Source of the DNA: Savagea sp.
Lineage (GTDB): Bacteria > Bacillota > Bacilli > Bacillales_A > Planococcaceae
Assembly (NCBI GenBank): GCA_030152585.1
Contig: JASLJC010000130.1
Location: 1-60,993, forward strand
Length of the DNA stretch: 60,993 bases
Reading direction: 5' to 3'
Shown here: piece by piece, positions 1 to 7,401 of the stretch
Layout: each line of letters opens with the position of its first letter
How positions within the stretch are numbered: position 1 is the stretch's first letter
Position numbers and translations under genes: made by a program
Notes under the pieces: model-generated
Seen by the model: the letters and a program-made list of their open reading frames with translations, nothing else
The model's database searches: none
Told to the model about the DNA's origin: nothing

Positions 1-139
1 CCAGCGGAATTGCGAGCTCTGAAAATCACCCAAGCAAGTTCCCGGGAAAAACTTGCTTGGGAAGTTGAAGAGCGAGCCCGCGGCAAGCATGCAAATCCGA
101 AGGAATTGTGTGAAAACCCCAACATATATTATAGAACCA
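1..139 (+). pseudogene. Possible transposase C-terminal fragment (insertion-sequence remnant), cut by the left edge
   Basis: A frame open from the first base reads through residues such as RGKHANPKELCENPNIYYR. I recall this type of ending from DDE transposase C-termini, but no catalytic domain is present to prove it. GC content is higher than in the AT-rich gap that follows. The stretch includes a 12-bp inverted repeat with arms at 29-40 and 50-61. Positions 61-138 are recognisably similar to the minus strand of 58941-59015, which argues for a repeated element rather than a chance ORF. The rest of the element would lie left of the window. Confidence 0.4.
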
Positions 140-140
140 A

Positions 141-176
141 AAAAAGACGCCAACCGTTCGAGTGGGCGTCTTTTTT
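141..176 (-). terminator. prsA rho-independent terminator
   Basis: GACGCC/GGCGTC stem flanked by A and T runs directly after the prsA stop. The symmetrical flanks would also let it stop rightward transcription from the left edge. Confidence 0.85.
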
Positions 177-181
177 ATTTA

Positions 182-1057
182 TTACTTTTTCTCTTCTTTT
201 TTCTCTTCTTTTTCTTTTTCAGGTTGTTCTAAAAAGGCTGCGAATACGCCTTTTAAGTCGTCATCTTTAATTTTAATATCGGCAGCACGTACGAGTTCGA
301 TCATTTTTTCTTCAGCGAGATCTTCTTTCATTTTGTTTTCAATCTCTTGTCGTTGTGCATCGGCATCTTCCATTTCAACTTCACGTTTATCGATTAGTTC
401 GATAACGTGGTAACCGAAATCGGTTTTGACGATACGACGTTCGCCTTTTTTCATATCAAATACAGCGTCATCGAAAGCCGGTACCATTTTACCTGGTCCG
501 AACCAGTCTAAGTTTCCGCCTGATTCTTGTGCAGCTGGTTCAGTCGAATGTTCTTTTGCGACATCTTCAAACTTTTTCCCATCAGCGAGTAACTTTTCGA
601 CTTTTTTCGCATCTTTTTCAGATTCAACGAGAACGTGACGTGCATTTACTTCATATTTTGAACGTTCAAATTGTTGATCGACTTCTTTTTTGTCTACTTT
701 AATATCTTTAAACAATTTTTCTTGGAGTAACTGGAGACGCATGTTTCGTTTGAACGCATCTTCTGTCATGCCTTGTTGTTGTAAAATGAGATCAAAACTT
801 TCACCGTACATCGCTTTTTGGGCATCGAAAGCTTCGTTTACTTCTTTATCTTCGACTTTGTACTCTTTTTCGAGCACTTTTTCAATTAAAATTCCTTCTG
901 TTACTTGTCGGCCGACCATTTCTTTCATTTCTTGATACAATTCTTGTTCTGTAACTTGACCTACTTTTGAATCAACGAGAACTTGATCGTTGCCGCAAGC
1001 AGCAAGAAAAGTCATCGATGCCGCTAATGTAACGGCGAGTGCTGTTTTTTTCATCAT
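182..1057 (-). CDS. prsA: PrsA foldase lipoprotein (peptidyl-prolyl isomerase)
   Basis: A 291-aa extracytoplasmic chaperone that folds secreted proteins at the outer face of the membrane. The N-terminus is a lipoprotein signal (MMKKTALAVT...) ending in a lipobox LAAC with the lipidated Cys at residue 21. A parvulin domain covers roughly residues 135-230 (NARHVLVES, GGNLDWFGPGKMVPAFDDAVF, FGYHVIEL). The C-terminus is a Lys/Glu-rich tail. The start is the first of two adjacent ATGs because GAGGAG sits 7 nt upstream; an upstream in-frame TTG at 1072 lacks such a site. As in Bacillus subtilis it lies near scoC and ecsAB, the secretion and exoprotease control genes. The gene is monocistronic, with its own promoter and terminator. 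Confidence 0.96.
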   Translation of the reverse strand: MMKKTALAVTLAASMTFLAACGNDQVLVDSKVGQVTEQELYQEMKEMVGRQVTEGILIEKVLEKEYKVEDKEVNEAFDAQKAMYGESFDLILQQQGMTEDAFKRNMRLQLLQEKLFKDIKVDKKEVDQQFERSKYEVNARHVLVESEKDAKKVEKLLADGKKFEDVAKEHSTEPAAQESGGNLDWFGPGKMVPAFDDAVFDMKKGERRIVKTDFGYHVIELIDKREVEMEDADAQRQEIENKMKEDLAEEKMIELVRAADIKIKDDDLKGVFAAFLEQPEKEKEEKKEEKK

Positions 1058-1096
1058 AAATTCGCTCCTCAAATAGTCTACTTATAGATAATGGTT

Positions 1097-1125
1097 ACTA
1101 TAACATACTAACGAAAGTGATACAA
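1097..1125 (-). promoter_or_regulatory. Sigma-A promoter of prsA
   Basis: On the minus strand, -35 TTGTAT (1120-1125) and -10 TATAGT (1097-1102) are separated by 17 bp, 40 bp upstream of the prsA start. Confidence 0.75.
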
Positions 1126-1250
1126 AAAAGTTCCTTGAACTACCAATAGGCTAAAGCGATTTCTACGTTTCGGAATTCTATCGAACGCTAATGGATTAAG
1201 TATCCACGTAGTCTTTACCCTAAAGGGTAGAAAGTTTACGCCCAATGATA

Positions 1251-1281
1251 AAAAAAGCGAACGAGTAGTCGGTCGCTTTTT
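1251..1281 (-). terminator. Terminator of the small membrane protein gene
   Basis: AAAAAGCGA/TCGCTTTTT stem with a 12-nt loop and T-run on the minus strand, just past the stop at 1290. Confidence 0.8.
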
Positions 1282-1289
1282 GGCGGTTG

Positions 1290-1475
1290 TTAAATTGTAT
1301 AATATACTTCGATACAAAATGAAAGCATTAAAATAAATGACAGGACGTTGACAACACGAAACACAGATTCTTCTTTTTTAGGAGAATAGGCTAGCGCCGT
1401 CGTCATCCGTTCTGTCATTCGATTCATTTGAATTAAAAATAATAATGAAACAATTACTGTGAGAATAAGTACCAA
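1290..1475 (-). CDS. Small two-TM membrane protein
   Basis: A 61-aa protein with two hydrophobic helices, about residues 1-16 (VLILTVIVSLLFLIQ) and 40-60 (VVNVLSFILMLSFCIEVYYTI), joined by a polar segment containing KKEES. The start is TTG, chosen because AAGGAGG lies about 10 nt upstream. It has its own terminator. It sits between prsA and scoC, where Bacillus subtilis also has small genes, but I do not recognise the family. No function is assigned. Confidence 0.7.
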   Translation of the reverse strand: MVLILTVIVSLLFLIQMNRMTERMTTALAYSPKKEESVFRVVNVLSFILMLSFCIEVYYTI

Positions 1476-1540
1476 GAGATGTAACCCTCCTTCATTCTGT
1501 TTTCAATCATAACAGAAAAGAAGAAGTGACAAGAGAGGTC

Positions 1541-2134
1541 TTATTTCTCATTTGAAGTTGAAGCGGTTTCATTTTGAAGTGGGTGTGCAAACATACTGCC
1601 ATCGTCACGTTCCCCAAAAGTTTGTTCGATGTTTGAAAAACCACGTTCAAAAATCTCCATATAATCTTCTCCATAAATATTGCGTAAAATCGACATGACT
1701 TCAATAAAATCGGGATATTTGCCATAGAGTTGTTTTAACGGAAGAGAACCTTCTAAAACAGAATGTGACGTATCGTAATAATTTTCATTCATTTTTAAAA
1801 TGAGTTGTTCTCCTTCTTCTGTTACAGCGACATATGTATTTCGACGGTCGTCATTTTTTTTGAAGAAGTGTAAGTAGCCACGTTGTTCTAATTTTTTAGA
1901 AAAGTTAAACGCTGTAGAGACGTGCATGACACCAAATTTTGCAATATCTGAAATTGTAGCTCCTTGTAAATGATATGAGATCCATAAAATGTGGTGTTCG
2001 TTAATATTTAATTTGTACGGTTTGATCCACATTTGCCAATCTTTCTCAACCGCTTTCCAAAGCGCTTTTGCCATTTGGGCGATCCGTTGACTGTATATCA
2101 TCGCTTCTTTTTGTGAAAAATCTTGTTCAGCCAT
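1541..2134 (-). CDS. scoC: ScoC/Hpr, MarR-family transition-state regulator
   Basis: A 197-aa winged-helix repressor close in length and sequence to Bacillus subtilis ScoC (Hpr), which represses extracellular protease and peptide-transport genes. The HTH region lies around residues 55-95 (GATISDIAKFGVMHVSTAFNFSKKLEQRGYLHF), followed by the wing KKNDDRRNTYVAVTEEGEQ. The NINEHHILWISYHL segment before it is typical of this subfamily. The start ATG follows AGGAAGTAGGTG. Its position between prsA and yhaH/trpP/hit/ecs matches the B. subtilis locus. I am confident of the family; the regulated genes are inferred from B. subtilis. Confidence 0.93.
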   Translation of the reverse strand: MAEQDFSQKEAMIYSQRIAQMAKALWKAVEKDWQMWIKPYKLNINEHHILWISYHLQGATISDIAKFGVMHVSTAFNFSKKLEQRGYLHFFKKNDDRRNTYVAVTEEGEQLILKMNENYYDTSHSVLEGSLPLKQLYGKYPDFIEVMSILRNIYGEDYMEIFERGFSNIEQTFGERDDGSMFAHPLQNETASTSNEK

Positions 2135-2169
2135 GTATAGACACCTACTTCCTTCAGTATATTTTCTAT

Positions 2170-2197
2170 ATTATAGCAGGAAAGCAACAAATGCAAA
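2170..2197 (-). promoter_or_regulatory. Promoter of scoC
   Basis: On the minus strand, -10 TATAAT (2170-2175) with a weaker -35 TTTGCA (2192-2197) at 16 bp. Confidence 0.6.
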
Positions 2198-2522
2198 GGA
2201 AAAAAAGAAGTACACGTGAATGATTAGGCGAAAGTATGAATAAAATGAAAAGGAAAGACAAAAAACGTAAAAAAGAAGGAATAAAGCAAGAAAAAACATA
2301 AAAAAATGCTGCACCTAAAAAAAGTAAGAGAGACTTAAATAGGATATTTTTAGGTAAAATAGTAACATTATCATTTAATGATTATCTGATTTTACGAGTA
2401 GAAAGAACGAAAAAGAGAAAAAAAGAAGAGAGAAAACGTTCATTTCAAATGTAATGCTAAAAAAGAGACAAAAAAGGAAAAGATTTAAAAGAAGAAGAAT
2501 GAAAAACTTTACTAGTAAAAAC
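2198..2522. other. Gene-free stretch with strong purine bias on the plus strand
   Basis: About 325 bp between the scoC promoter and the yhaH terminator. The plus strand is dominated by A and G runs. It holds a possible CCTAAAAA/TTTTTAGG hairpin (2314-2354) and a partial Fur-like palindrome near 2367-2387. I see no convincing ORF with a ribosome binding site on either strand. Confidence 0.6.
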
Positions 2523-2547
2523 AAAAAAAGAGCGAAATGATTCGCTC
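2523..2547 (-). terminator. yhaH terminator
   Basis: GAGCGAA/TTCGCTC stem, 4-nt loop, followed on the minus strand by a run of seven T. Confidence 0.85.
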
Positions 2548-2554
2548 CCATTTG

Positions 2555-2938
2555 TTATTTTGATTTTTTTTGCGCCGCGGCAAGTTGATGTTCTAAATCT
2601 TCTAACGCTTCTTGGATGGAAGCGAGTTCTGTTTCTAAACGTTCTTGGTTAGAAGAAGTATCGTTTTGCCATTTATCGACGGATTGTTTTAACGATTCAA
2701 ATGTTTCTGGAAGAACCGTTTTCGCTTCGTCTGTTAAATGTTGCATCGCTACTTTCACTTCAAGTAAGCGAACGCTTACATCTTCCATTTTCATTTTAAA
2801 GTCTTGTGCTGTTTCTTGAACAGCGCGACGTAAATGTGCCCCAGACTGTGGTGTCGTAAAAACGACAGCCGTTGCTGCTGCAACAGTTCCGGTTAAAATA
2901 CCGACAAAAAATGCTGATGTACGTTTCATATTCATCAT
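2555..2938 (-). CDS. yhaH: YhaH-like YtxH-domain membrane protein
   Basis: A 127-aa protein with an N-terminal membrane helix (about residues 9-27, AFFVGILTGTVAAATAVVF) followed by the short TTPQSGAHLRR motif typical of YtxH proteins. The remainder is a long amphipathic, probably coiled-coil region. The position between scoC and trpP matches yhaH of Bacillus subtilis, a general-stress gene of unknown role. Three possible ATGs lie within four codons after GAAAGG; the most upstream is given. The leader contains a perfect hairpin (see the separate feature). Confidence 0.85.
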   Translation of the reverse strand: MMNMKRTSAFFVGILTGTVAAATAVVFTTPQSGAHLRRAVQETAQDFKMKMEDVSVRLLEVKVAMQHLTDEAKTVLPETFESLKQSVDKWQNDTSSNQERLETELASIQEALEDLEHQLAAAQKKSK

Positions 2939-2950
2939 CCTTTCGCTTTT

Positions 2951-2978
2951 CGATTACCCGTAATCGACACCGATTACG
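2951..2978 (-). promoter_or_regulatory. CGTAATCG hairpin in the yhaH leader
   Basis: Perfect 8-bp stem CGTAATCG/CGATTACG (2959-2966 and 2971-2978) with a 4-nt loop, plus a third CGATTAC copy at 2951-2957, close upstream of the yhaH ribosome binding site. It could be an operator or an RNA structure limiting translation. No known regulator is recognised. Confidence 0.5.
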
Positions 2979-3064
2979 CATTGTATGAACTAATATAAAG
3001 TGTAACAGATTTTGAAGTCAGGTGGTCTGACAAATGTCACATTGTTCAATTTTTGTCAAAAGAA

Positions 3065-3094
3065 AAACCTACCTGCGATAACGGAGGTAGGTTT
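3065..3094 (-). terminator. trpP terminator
   Basis: AAACCTACCT/AGGTAGGTTT stem with a 10-nt loop after the trpP stop, followed by T-rich sequence on the minus strand. Confidence 0.8.
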
Positions 3095-3099
3095 CGATA

Positions 3100-3630
3100 T
3101 TACGATGTAATGGACTGTTTGAACGATGTACGTTCTAACAAATTGACTAAAATAGGACGAATGAAAAAGGCAGCGACACTATTTAATAATGCAGCAGGTA
3201 AGACGACAACGGCATACAATCCGAGGAACGTACCTTCCCCACTAAAGTTTAAAATGAGCATCGCGATCGATAAAAAGATACCCCCTGAAATCATCGTACC
3301 GATTGCAATTGTCGCAATTGTACCGAGCGTTTTCGTCGCTTTCACCGCAGCAAAACGAACGATTGCAAAAATGATGAAAGCTGTAATGAATTTGTCGATT
3401 ACGTTCGGAACAAATCCACCCGGAAATGTTGAAAACAAACCGGATAAAACACCTGTCGTTAAAGCAAGTAAAAATGTACTTTTCGCATCAGGGAACAAAA
3501 TAATACCTAAAATCATCATCGTCAACATAAAGTCGGGCTTCATTCCACCGTTAATACCGGGTATGACGATATACAATGCTGCACCTACAGCAACGAGTAA
3601 CGCCATTAACACTAATTTCTTCGTATTCAT
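3100..3630 (-). CDS. trpP: TrpP tryptophan transporter
   Basis: A 176-aa integral membrane protein with about five helices, starting MNTKKLVLMALLVAVGAALYIVIPGINGGMKPDF. This matches TrpP (YhaG) of Bacillus subtilis in length, N-terminal motif and genomic position next to yhaH and hit. TrpP imports tryptophan. The start ATG is preceded by GAGGAGAGATGAG, which is at once the ribosome binding site and part of a run of GAG/TAG triplets fitting a TRAP binding site. Translation is therefore probably shut when TRAP is loaded with tryptophan. In B. subtilis serC lies between trpP and hit; here it does not. Confidence 0.93.
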   Translation of the reverse strand: MNTKKLVLMALLVAVGAALYIVIPGINGGMKPDFMLTMMILGIILFPDAKSTFLLALTTGVLSGLFSTFPGGFVPNVIDKFITAFIIFAIVRFAAVKATKTLGTIATIAIGTMISGGIFLSIAMLILNFSGEGTFLGLYAVVVLPAALLNSVAAFFIRPILVNLLERTSFKQSITS

Positions 3631-3632
3631 TT

Positions 3633-3669
3633 CTCATCTCTCCTCAACTAATCTAAACTATTCCTCCTC
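3633..3669 (-). promoter_or_regulatory. TRAP (MtrB) binding site over the trpP ribosome binding site
   Basis: On the minus strand, triplets GAG, TAG, TAG, TAG, GAG, GAG, GAG occur at plus-strand positions 3664-3666, 3658-3660, 3653-3655, 3648-3650, 3643-3645, 3638-3640 and 3633-3635. Spacers are 3,2,2,2,2,2 nt; an eighth GAG abuts at 3667-3669. The last triplet ends 2 nt before the ATG. Regular (G/U)AG repeats with 2-3 nt spacing are the recognition pattern of the 11-subunit TRAP ring, and trpP of Bacillus subtilis is known to be translationally controlled this way. Confidence 0.85.
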
Positions 3670-3737
3670 GTATGCACTATTGCTACGAGCGAGAAAGTTA
3701 ATTCCACTGTACGTGAATCGTCAGATAATTGCAACTG

Positions 3738-4160
3738 TTATCGTAACGTCGTTCGAACTTGTTCGGCAAACTGTTGAACAGCTTCAGCGTCATAAACGTC
3801 AACTTGCGGATCCCATCCGAGCGTTAAACCGTCATTTTCTTCATAACGTGGAATGAGGTGTAAATGGAAGTGAAACACAGATTGACCAGCAAACGAACCG
3901 TTGTTTTGTAGTAAATTTAATCCTTGTGGATGAAACGTATCATTTAATGCATTGGCGACTTTTGGAACGATGCTAAAAAGGTGAGCAGCTGTTTCTTCGT
4001 TTAGCTCGTACACATTTTCCGCGTGATGTTTCGGAATGATTAACGTATGTCCTTTCGAAACGGGTGAAATATCCATAAAAGCGAGCACTTTTTCATCTTC
4101 GTACACTTTTTCACTTGGTAATTCTCCGTTTGCAATTTTGCAAAAAATACATGAAGTCAT
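3738..4160 (-). CDS. hit: HIT-family nucleotide hydrolase/transferase
   Basis: A 140-aa histidine-triad protein. The triad HFHLHLIP is at residues 97-104, with zinc-type ligands CIFC at 4-7. It acts on phosphoramidate or phosphodiester bonds of nucleotide conjugates; the physiological substrate in Bacillales is not firmly known. The start is the ATG after AAAGGAGGAGATATTG; an upstream in-frame ATG at 4196 has no ribosome binding site. It is divergent from ecsA, exactly as in Bacillus subtilis. Confidence 0.94.
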   Translation of the reverse strand: MTSCIFCKIANGELPSEKVYEDEKVLAFMDISPVSKGHTLIIPKHHAENVYELNEETAAHLFSIVPKVANALNDTFHPQGLNLLQNNGSFAGQSVFHFHLHLIPRYEENDGLTLGWDPQVDVYDAEAVQQFAEQVRTTLR

Positions 4161-4276
4161 CAATATCTCCTCCTTTGATCGTCGTAGTACGTTCATTTTA
4201 ACATAGACGATGAGAGTATCGCTATTCGGAACGGTAGAACTTTGTTAAAATAGAGAATAAAGAAGGAGGGATTGTC

Positions 4277-5011
4277 GTGACAGTTTTAAAGATGGAACAC
4301 GTAACAGGTGGTTATACACGTAAACCTGTTTTACACGACGTAACATTTGAAATCGAAAAAGGAGAATTCGTTGGACTGATCGGATTGAACGGAGCCGGCA
4401 AAAGTACGACGATTAAACATATTATCGGGACGATGCAACCCCATAAAGGGACGATTGAAATGAATGGTGAAACATTCGCATCGTCACCTGAGCGTTATCG
4501 CCAAGCTTTTTCTTACATTCCAGAAATGCCTTCGTTATATGAGGAATTGACATTAGAAGAACATTTGCAACTAACGGCGATGGCTTACGGATTAACAGAA
4601 GAACAATATGCAGTCCGTTCGAAACAACTGTTGCAAGAATTTCGAATGGAGCGCCATTTAACGTGGTTTCCAGCTCATTTTTCAAAAGGAATGCGTCAAA
4701 AAGTGATGATTATGTCTGCATTTTTAGTAAATCCGTCGTTATATATTATCGACGAACCGTTCGTTGGACTTGACCCTCTCGGTATTCGTTCATTAATCGA
4801 ACAGATGAAAACGAGACAACGAGAAGGTGCCTCGATTTTAATGTCGACACACGTCTTATCGACAGCTGAAAAATATTGCGATCGTATTATCTTTTTACAT
4901 GAAGGTCGAGTATTTGCTAACGGTTCAATGGATCATCTACGAGAAGTATTCGGTTTGCCAAATGCTTCGTTAGACGACCTTTATATCGCGATGACGGAGG
5001 CATCTCAATGA
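4277..5011 (+). CDS. ecsA: EcsA, ABC transporter ATP-binding protein
   Basis: A 244-aa ATPase of the Ecs exporter, whose loss in Bacillus subtilis disturbs exoprotease secretion, competence and membrane proteolysis. Walker A is GLNGAGKST (about 37-45), the signature is the unusual FSKGMRQK, and Walker B is LYIIDEPFVGLDP, with an H-loop in MSTHVLSTAEKY. The start ATG... is given here as GTG (GTGACAGTTTTAAAG), with GAAGGAGGGATT just upstream. It overlaps ecsB by 4 bp (ATGA), so the two are translated together. Confidence 0.95.
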   Translation: MTVLKMEHVTGGYTRKPVLHDVTFEIEKGEFVGLIGLNGAGKSTTIKHIIGTMQPHKGTIEMNGETFASSPERYRQAFSYIPEMPSLYEELTLEEHLQLTAMAYGLTEEQYAVRSKQLLQEFRMERHLTWFPAHFSKGMRQKVMIMSAFLVNPSLYIIDEPFVGLDPLGIRSLIEQMKTRQREGASILMSTHVLSTAEKYCDRIIFLHEGRVFANGSMDHLREVFGLPNASLDDLYIAMTEASQ

Positions 5012-6207
5012 CAGATTTACATTCTATTTGGACGAAACGTTTTACACATTACGTAACAGAAAAACAAAAATATTTACGTTTTATCGTCACGGGACATTTA
5101 GCGATTGTTTTTATTTTTTTAATTGGAGCCGGCGGTTTTGCTTATAGTGAATGGTTGCAAACGGTATCGCCGCAATTTCCTTCAATCGTGCTAACAAGTA
5201 TCGTCGTCAGTTTCGTTACGTTTTCATCTCCAACGGTAACGTTATTGAAACGAGCCGATGCGGTGTTTTTACTCCCCCTTGAAAAAGAAATGGAGACGTA
5301 CGTCAAAAAAGGAAAAACGTATTCAACAATCGTTCAGACGTTTCTCCCGGCTATGACCTTTTTTATTTTTATTCCGTTGTTGTCGAAAACGACGACGCTA
5401 GAGACGTTCCACTACGTCTTCGTTTTTGTCGGATTGCTCTTTTTAAAATGGGCATTCGTTCAAGGGCAGTACAATAGTACCGTTGCCTTTTTAGATCGCT
5501 CGGTTATTGTACGTAGTATGAGTCAATGGTTGATTGCTTTTGTGAGTATGTACAGTTTATTAAGTCAACATTTGTACGTTACCCCTATACTCGGGTTAGG
5601 ATACGTTTGGTTAATGAACCGTCAAGCAGCGGGAAAACCGTTTCCGTGGGAGTTATTCATTCAAGAAGAAGAAAAGCGGATGATGCGTTTTTATCAATTC
5701 GCTAATTATTTTACCGACGTTCCATACGTCCAAGGTAAAAAACGACGTCGTGCGTATTTGACACCTCTTTTAACGAAAGCACAGCCGCTAGAAAGAAAGA
5801 AGACGTATTCGTTTTTATATAGTCGCCAATTCATTCGAACGGATGATTTGTTTCGGTTATGGCTTCGTTTGACATTGCTTGTTAGTATCATCGTTGCGAC
5901 GGTCGATCACGTCTTACTCGTCGGACTGATCGTTGCAGTCTTTACGTTTGCGACGGCATTTCAAGTGATTGAAGGGCTCAAAAAAGAACCTACATTTCGC
6001 ATGGATACGCTATTTCCAGTTCCATCTGACAATAAAACGAACGCAATTCGCCACGTCGTCTTGAAAATGCAAATCGTTCAGTTTATTTTTATCATTTCAT
6101 TTTCTGTTTTCATGCTTAAGGTAGAATATACAGTCTTTTACGCGATTATTTCGTTCTTCGTGACAGGTATTACGACCTATATTTCATTGCGAAAAACAAA
6201 AAAGTGA
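5008..6207 (+). CDS. ecsB: EcsB, ABC transporter permease
   Basis: A 399-aa multi-spanning membrane protein with hydrophobic helices near residues 25-45, 58-75, 105-150, 165-200, 285-320 and 350-395. It pairs with EcsA through an ATGA overlap. Sequence and position identify EcsB. The ecsC gene that follows in Bacillus subtilis is absent; an IDEAL-domain gene occupies that position instead. Confidence 0.92.
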   Translation: MTDLHSIWTKRFTHYVTEKQKYLRFIVTGHLAIVFIFLIGAGGFAYSEWLQTVSPQFPSIVLTSIVVSFVTFSSPTVTLLKRADAVFLLPLEKEMETYVKKGKTYSTIVQTFLPAMTFFIFIPLLSKTTTLETFHYVFVFVGLLFLKWAFVQGQYNSTVAFLDRSVIVRSMSQWLIAFVSMYSLLSQHLYVTPILGLGYVWLMNRQAAGKPFPWELFIQEEEKRMMRFYQFANYFTDVPYVQGKKRRRAYLTPLLTKAQPLERKKTYSFLYSRQFIRTDDLFRLWLRLTLLVSIIVATVDHVLLVGLIVAVFTFATAFQVIEGLKKEPTFRMDTLFPVPSDNKTNAIRHVVLKMQIVQFIFIISFSVFMLKVEYTVFYAIISFFVTGITTYISLRKTKK

Positions 6208-6250
6208 TTAGTGCCAATTCATCATTTTGAGAGTTTTCAGTCAATTGTGT

Positions 6251-6280
6251 TTGAAATGAGAAGAAAAGGGAACTTATACT
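6251..6280 (+). promoter_or_regulatory. Promoter of the IDEAL-domain gene
   Basis: TTGAAA (6251-6256) and TATACT (6275-6280), 18-bp spacer. The ecsB-IDEAL gap therefore has its own start of transcription. Confidence 0.65.
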
Positions 6281-6312
6281 ATATCTTAACAACGACGAGT
6301 GGGGTGAAAGGT

Positions 6313-6549
6313 ATGGAAAAAAACTTATTTCAATCGATGATGAATGATGCACATGCCAACGAAGAATATTTAAAATGTTTGTTAGAAGAAGTCGCACTTG
6401 AATCGTTTTTATCATATGTCCACCACGATCAAGTCATTTCCCAATATGACGTTAAAATAAATGAAGCATTAGATAATGGGGATGAACAACAATTTTACCA
6501 CTATGCAAAGAAAAAAGAACAATACGAAAGAGTGGGCATGCATGAATAA
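6313..6549 (+). CDS. IDEAL-domain protein
   Basis: A 78-aa protein. The C-terminal half KINEALDNGDEQQFYHYAKK fits the short IDEAL domain found in several small Bacillales proteins and at the end of ComK. That domain is thought to mediate protein contacts, but its biochemical role here is unknown. The ATG at 6313 is preferred because GGGGTGAAAGG precedes it; a longer reading from GTG at 6211 would run through the promoter. It ends in its own hairpin. Confidence 0.75.
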   Translation: MEKNLFQSMMNDAHANEEYLKCLLEEVALESFLSYVHHDQVISQYDVKINEALDNGDEQQFYHYAKKKEQYERVGMHE

Positions 6550-6571
6550 ACGAAGCGACGTACGTACATAA

Positions 6572-6605
6572 AAACGATTCCGTATCGTAACGGAGTCGTT
6601 TTTTA
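6572..6605 (+). terminator. Terminator after the IDEAL-domain gene
   Basis: AAACGATTCCGT/ACGGAGTCGTTT stem (one G-T pair) followed by T-run. Confidence 0.85.
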
Positions 6606-6663
6606 TGTCGGAATCGATAAAAGGTTAAGCGAAATATTGTCATTGTAGGAGGGAACACGTAGT

Positions 6664-6702
6664 ATGAGAAAAGAAGGAGGGAAAAGAAATGCGAATTACT
6701 GA
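6664..6702 (+). CDS. Possible 12-codon upstream ORF overlapping the coiled-coil gene
   Basis: ATG at 6664 preceded by AGGAGGG with about 10-nt spacing encodes MRKEGGKRNANY and stops at TGA 6700-6702. The stop lies 14 bp inside the next reading frame, whose own AGGAGGG is within this small ORF. Ribosomes translating the leader would cover the downstream ribosome binding site, a layout that can couple or attenuate translation. Expression is unproven. Confidence 0.35.
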   Translation: MRKEGGKRNANY

Positions 6703-7354
6703 AAGTATGTCTTTCGTTCCAAAATCGATATCAACGACAATCGGAAGTGAGCGACAGAAAGAAACGTCGCCTCTAAAGACGCAACGTCGAGATACGTTAT
6801 TTATCGGGCGAGAAGCGCAACGACAATTTCAACAACGTCCGCTAACAAATGACAATCGGTTAGAGCAATTAATGGAACAGCAAACGGCGTTACAAGAACG
6901 TCGGAGTGAATTAGTCGAACGTACTCTCGAAAAAGGGGAAGACATTTCTACGATACGCGAACAACTCGAAACATTCGATGAACAACTACGTGAATTAGAA
7001 TTGCAAATGATGAAAGAAAAAATGGCTGAACAAGAGGCGTTCCGAAAACAAAATGAACAGCCGCAACAAACGGTAACCGAGACAGAAGATGAACGACTCT
7101 TACAAGATACAGTCGCCTTATCTCAATTGAAAACGATGCATCAGTCGAAACGTTATATCGAAAGAGAAAGTCGAACGTTACAAGCTGAAATTAAAATGGA
7201 TGCGAGTCGTGGCGTCAGTACACAAGAAAAAGAAGAAAAATTAGCTGCATTAGAACAGCGACTATCTAACGTGTCTGAAAAAATGACAGAATTATTCGAA
7301 AGCGATCGTTCGTTTGAAACAGCAGAAGAACCGATTGAAGAAGAAGAAAAGTAA
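6689..7354 (+). CDS. Uncharacterised coiled-coil protein
   Basis: A 221-aa, very hydrophilic protein without signal peptide or membrane helix. Residues ~50-125 (LEQLMEQQTALQERRSELVERTLEKGEDISTIREQLETFDEQLRELELQMM) and ~145-205 show heptad-like Leu patterning rich in Glu, Gln, Arg and Lys. The tail is acidic (EEPIEEEEK). The N-terminus is polar and probably disordered. The ribosome binding site AGGAGGG precedes the ATG. It is a single-gene unit with a terminator shared with the convergent ABC operon. I do not recognise a family; a cytoplasmic scaffold or structural role would be speculation. Confidence 0.75.
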   Translation: MRITESMSFVPKSISTTIGSERQKETSPLKTQRRDTLFIGREAQRQFQQRPLTNDNRLEQLMEQQTALQERRSELVERTLEKGEDISTIREQLETFDEQLRELELQMMKEKMAEQEAFRKQNEQPQQTVTETEDERLLQDTVALSQLKTMHQSKRYIERESRTLQAEIKMDASRGVSTQEKEEKLAALEQRLSNVSEKMTELFESDRSFETAEEPIEEEEK

Positions 7355-7355
7355 A

Positions 7356-7401
7356 AAAAGCGCATGCTCATGAGGAAGACCTCTGCGGCATGCGTTTTTT
7401 T
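7356..7401. terminator. Bidirectional terminator
   Basis: CGCATGC/GCATGCG stem (7361-7367, 7388-7394) with an inner GAGG/CCTC pairing, flanked by A and T runs. It serves both the coiled-coil gene and the convergent ABC operon. Confidence 0.85.

Noticed and set aside
29..61. 12-bp inverted repeat as a terminator
   Set aside because: No T-run follows on either strand, and it lies in what looks like transposase coding sequence.
2367..2387. Fur/PerR-like palindrome
   Set aside because: Only about 10 of 14 positions fit and no gene starts nearby in either direction.
3053..3856. 267-codon open frame on the plus strand
   Set aside because: It runs antisense across trpP and hit, both of which have strong family matches and ribosome binding sites. 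It is a shadow frame.
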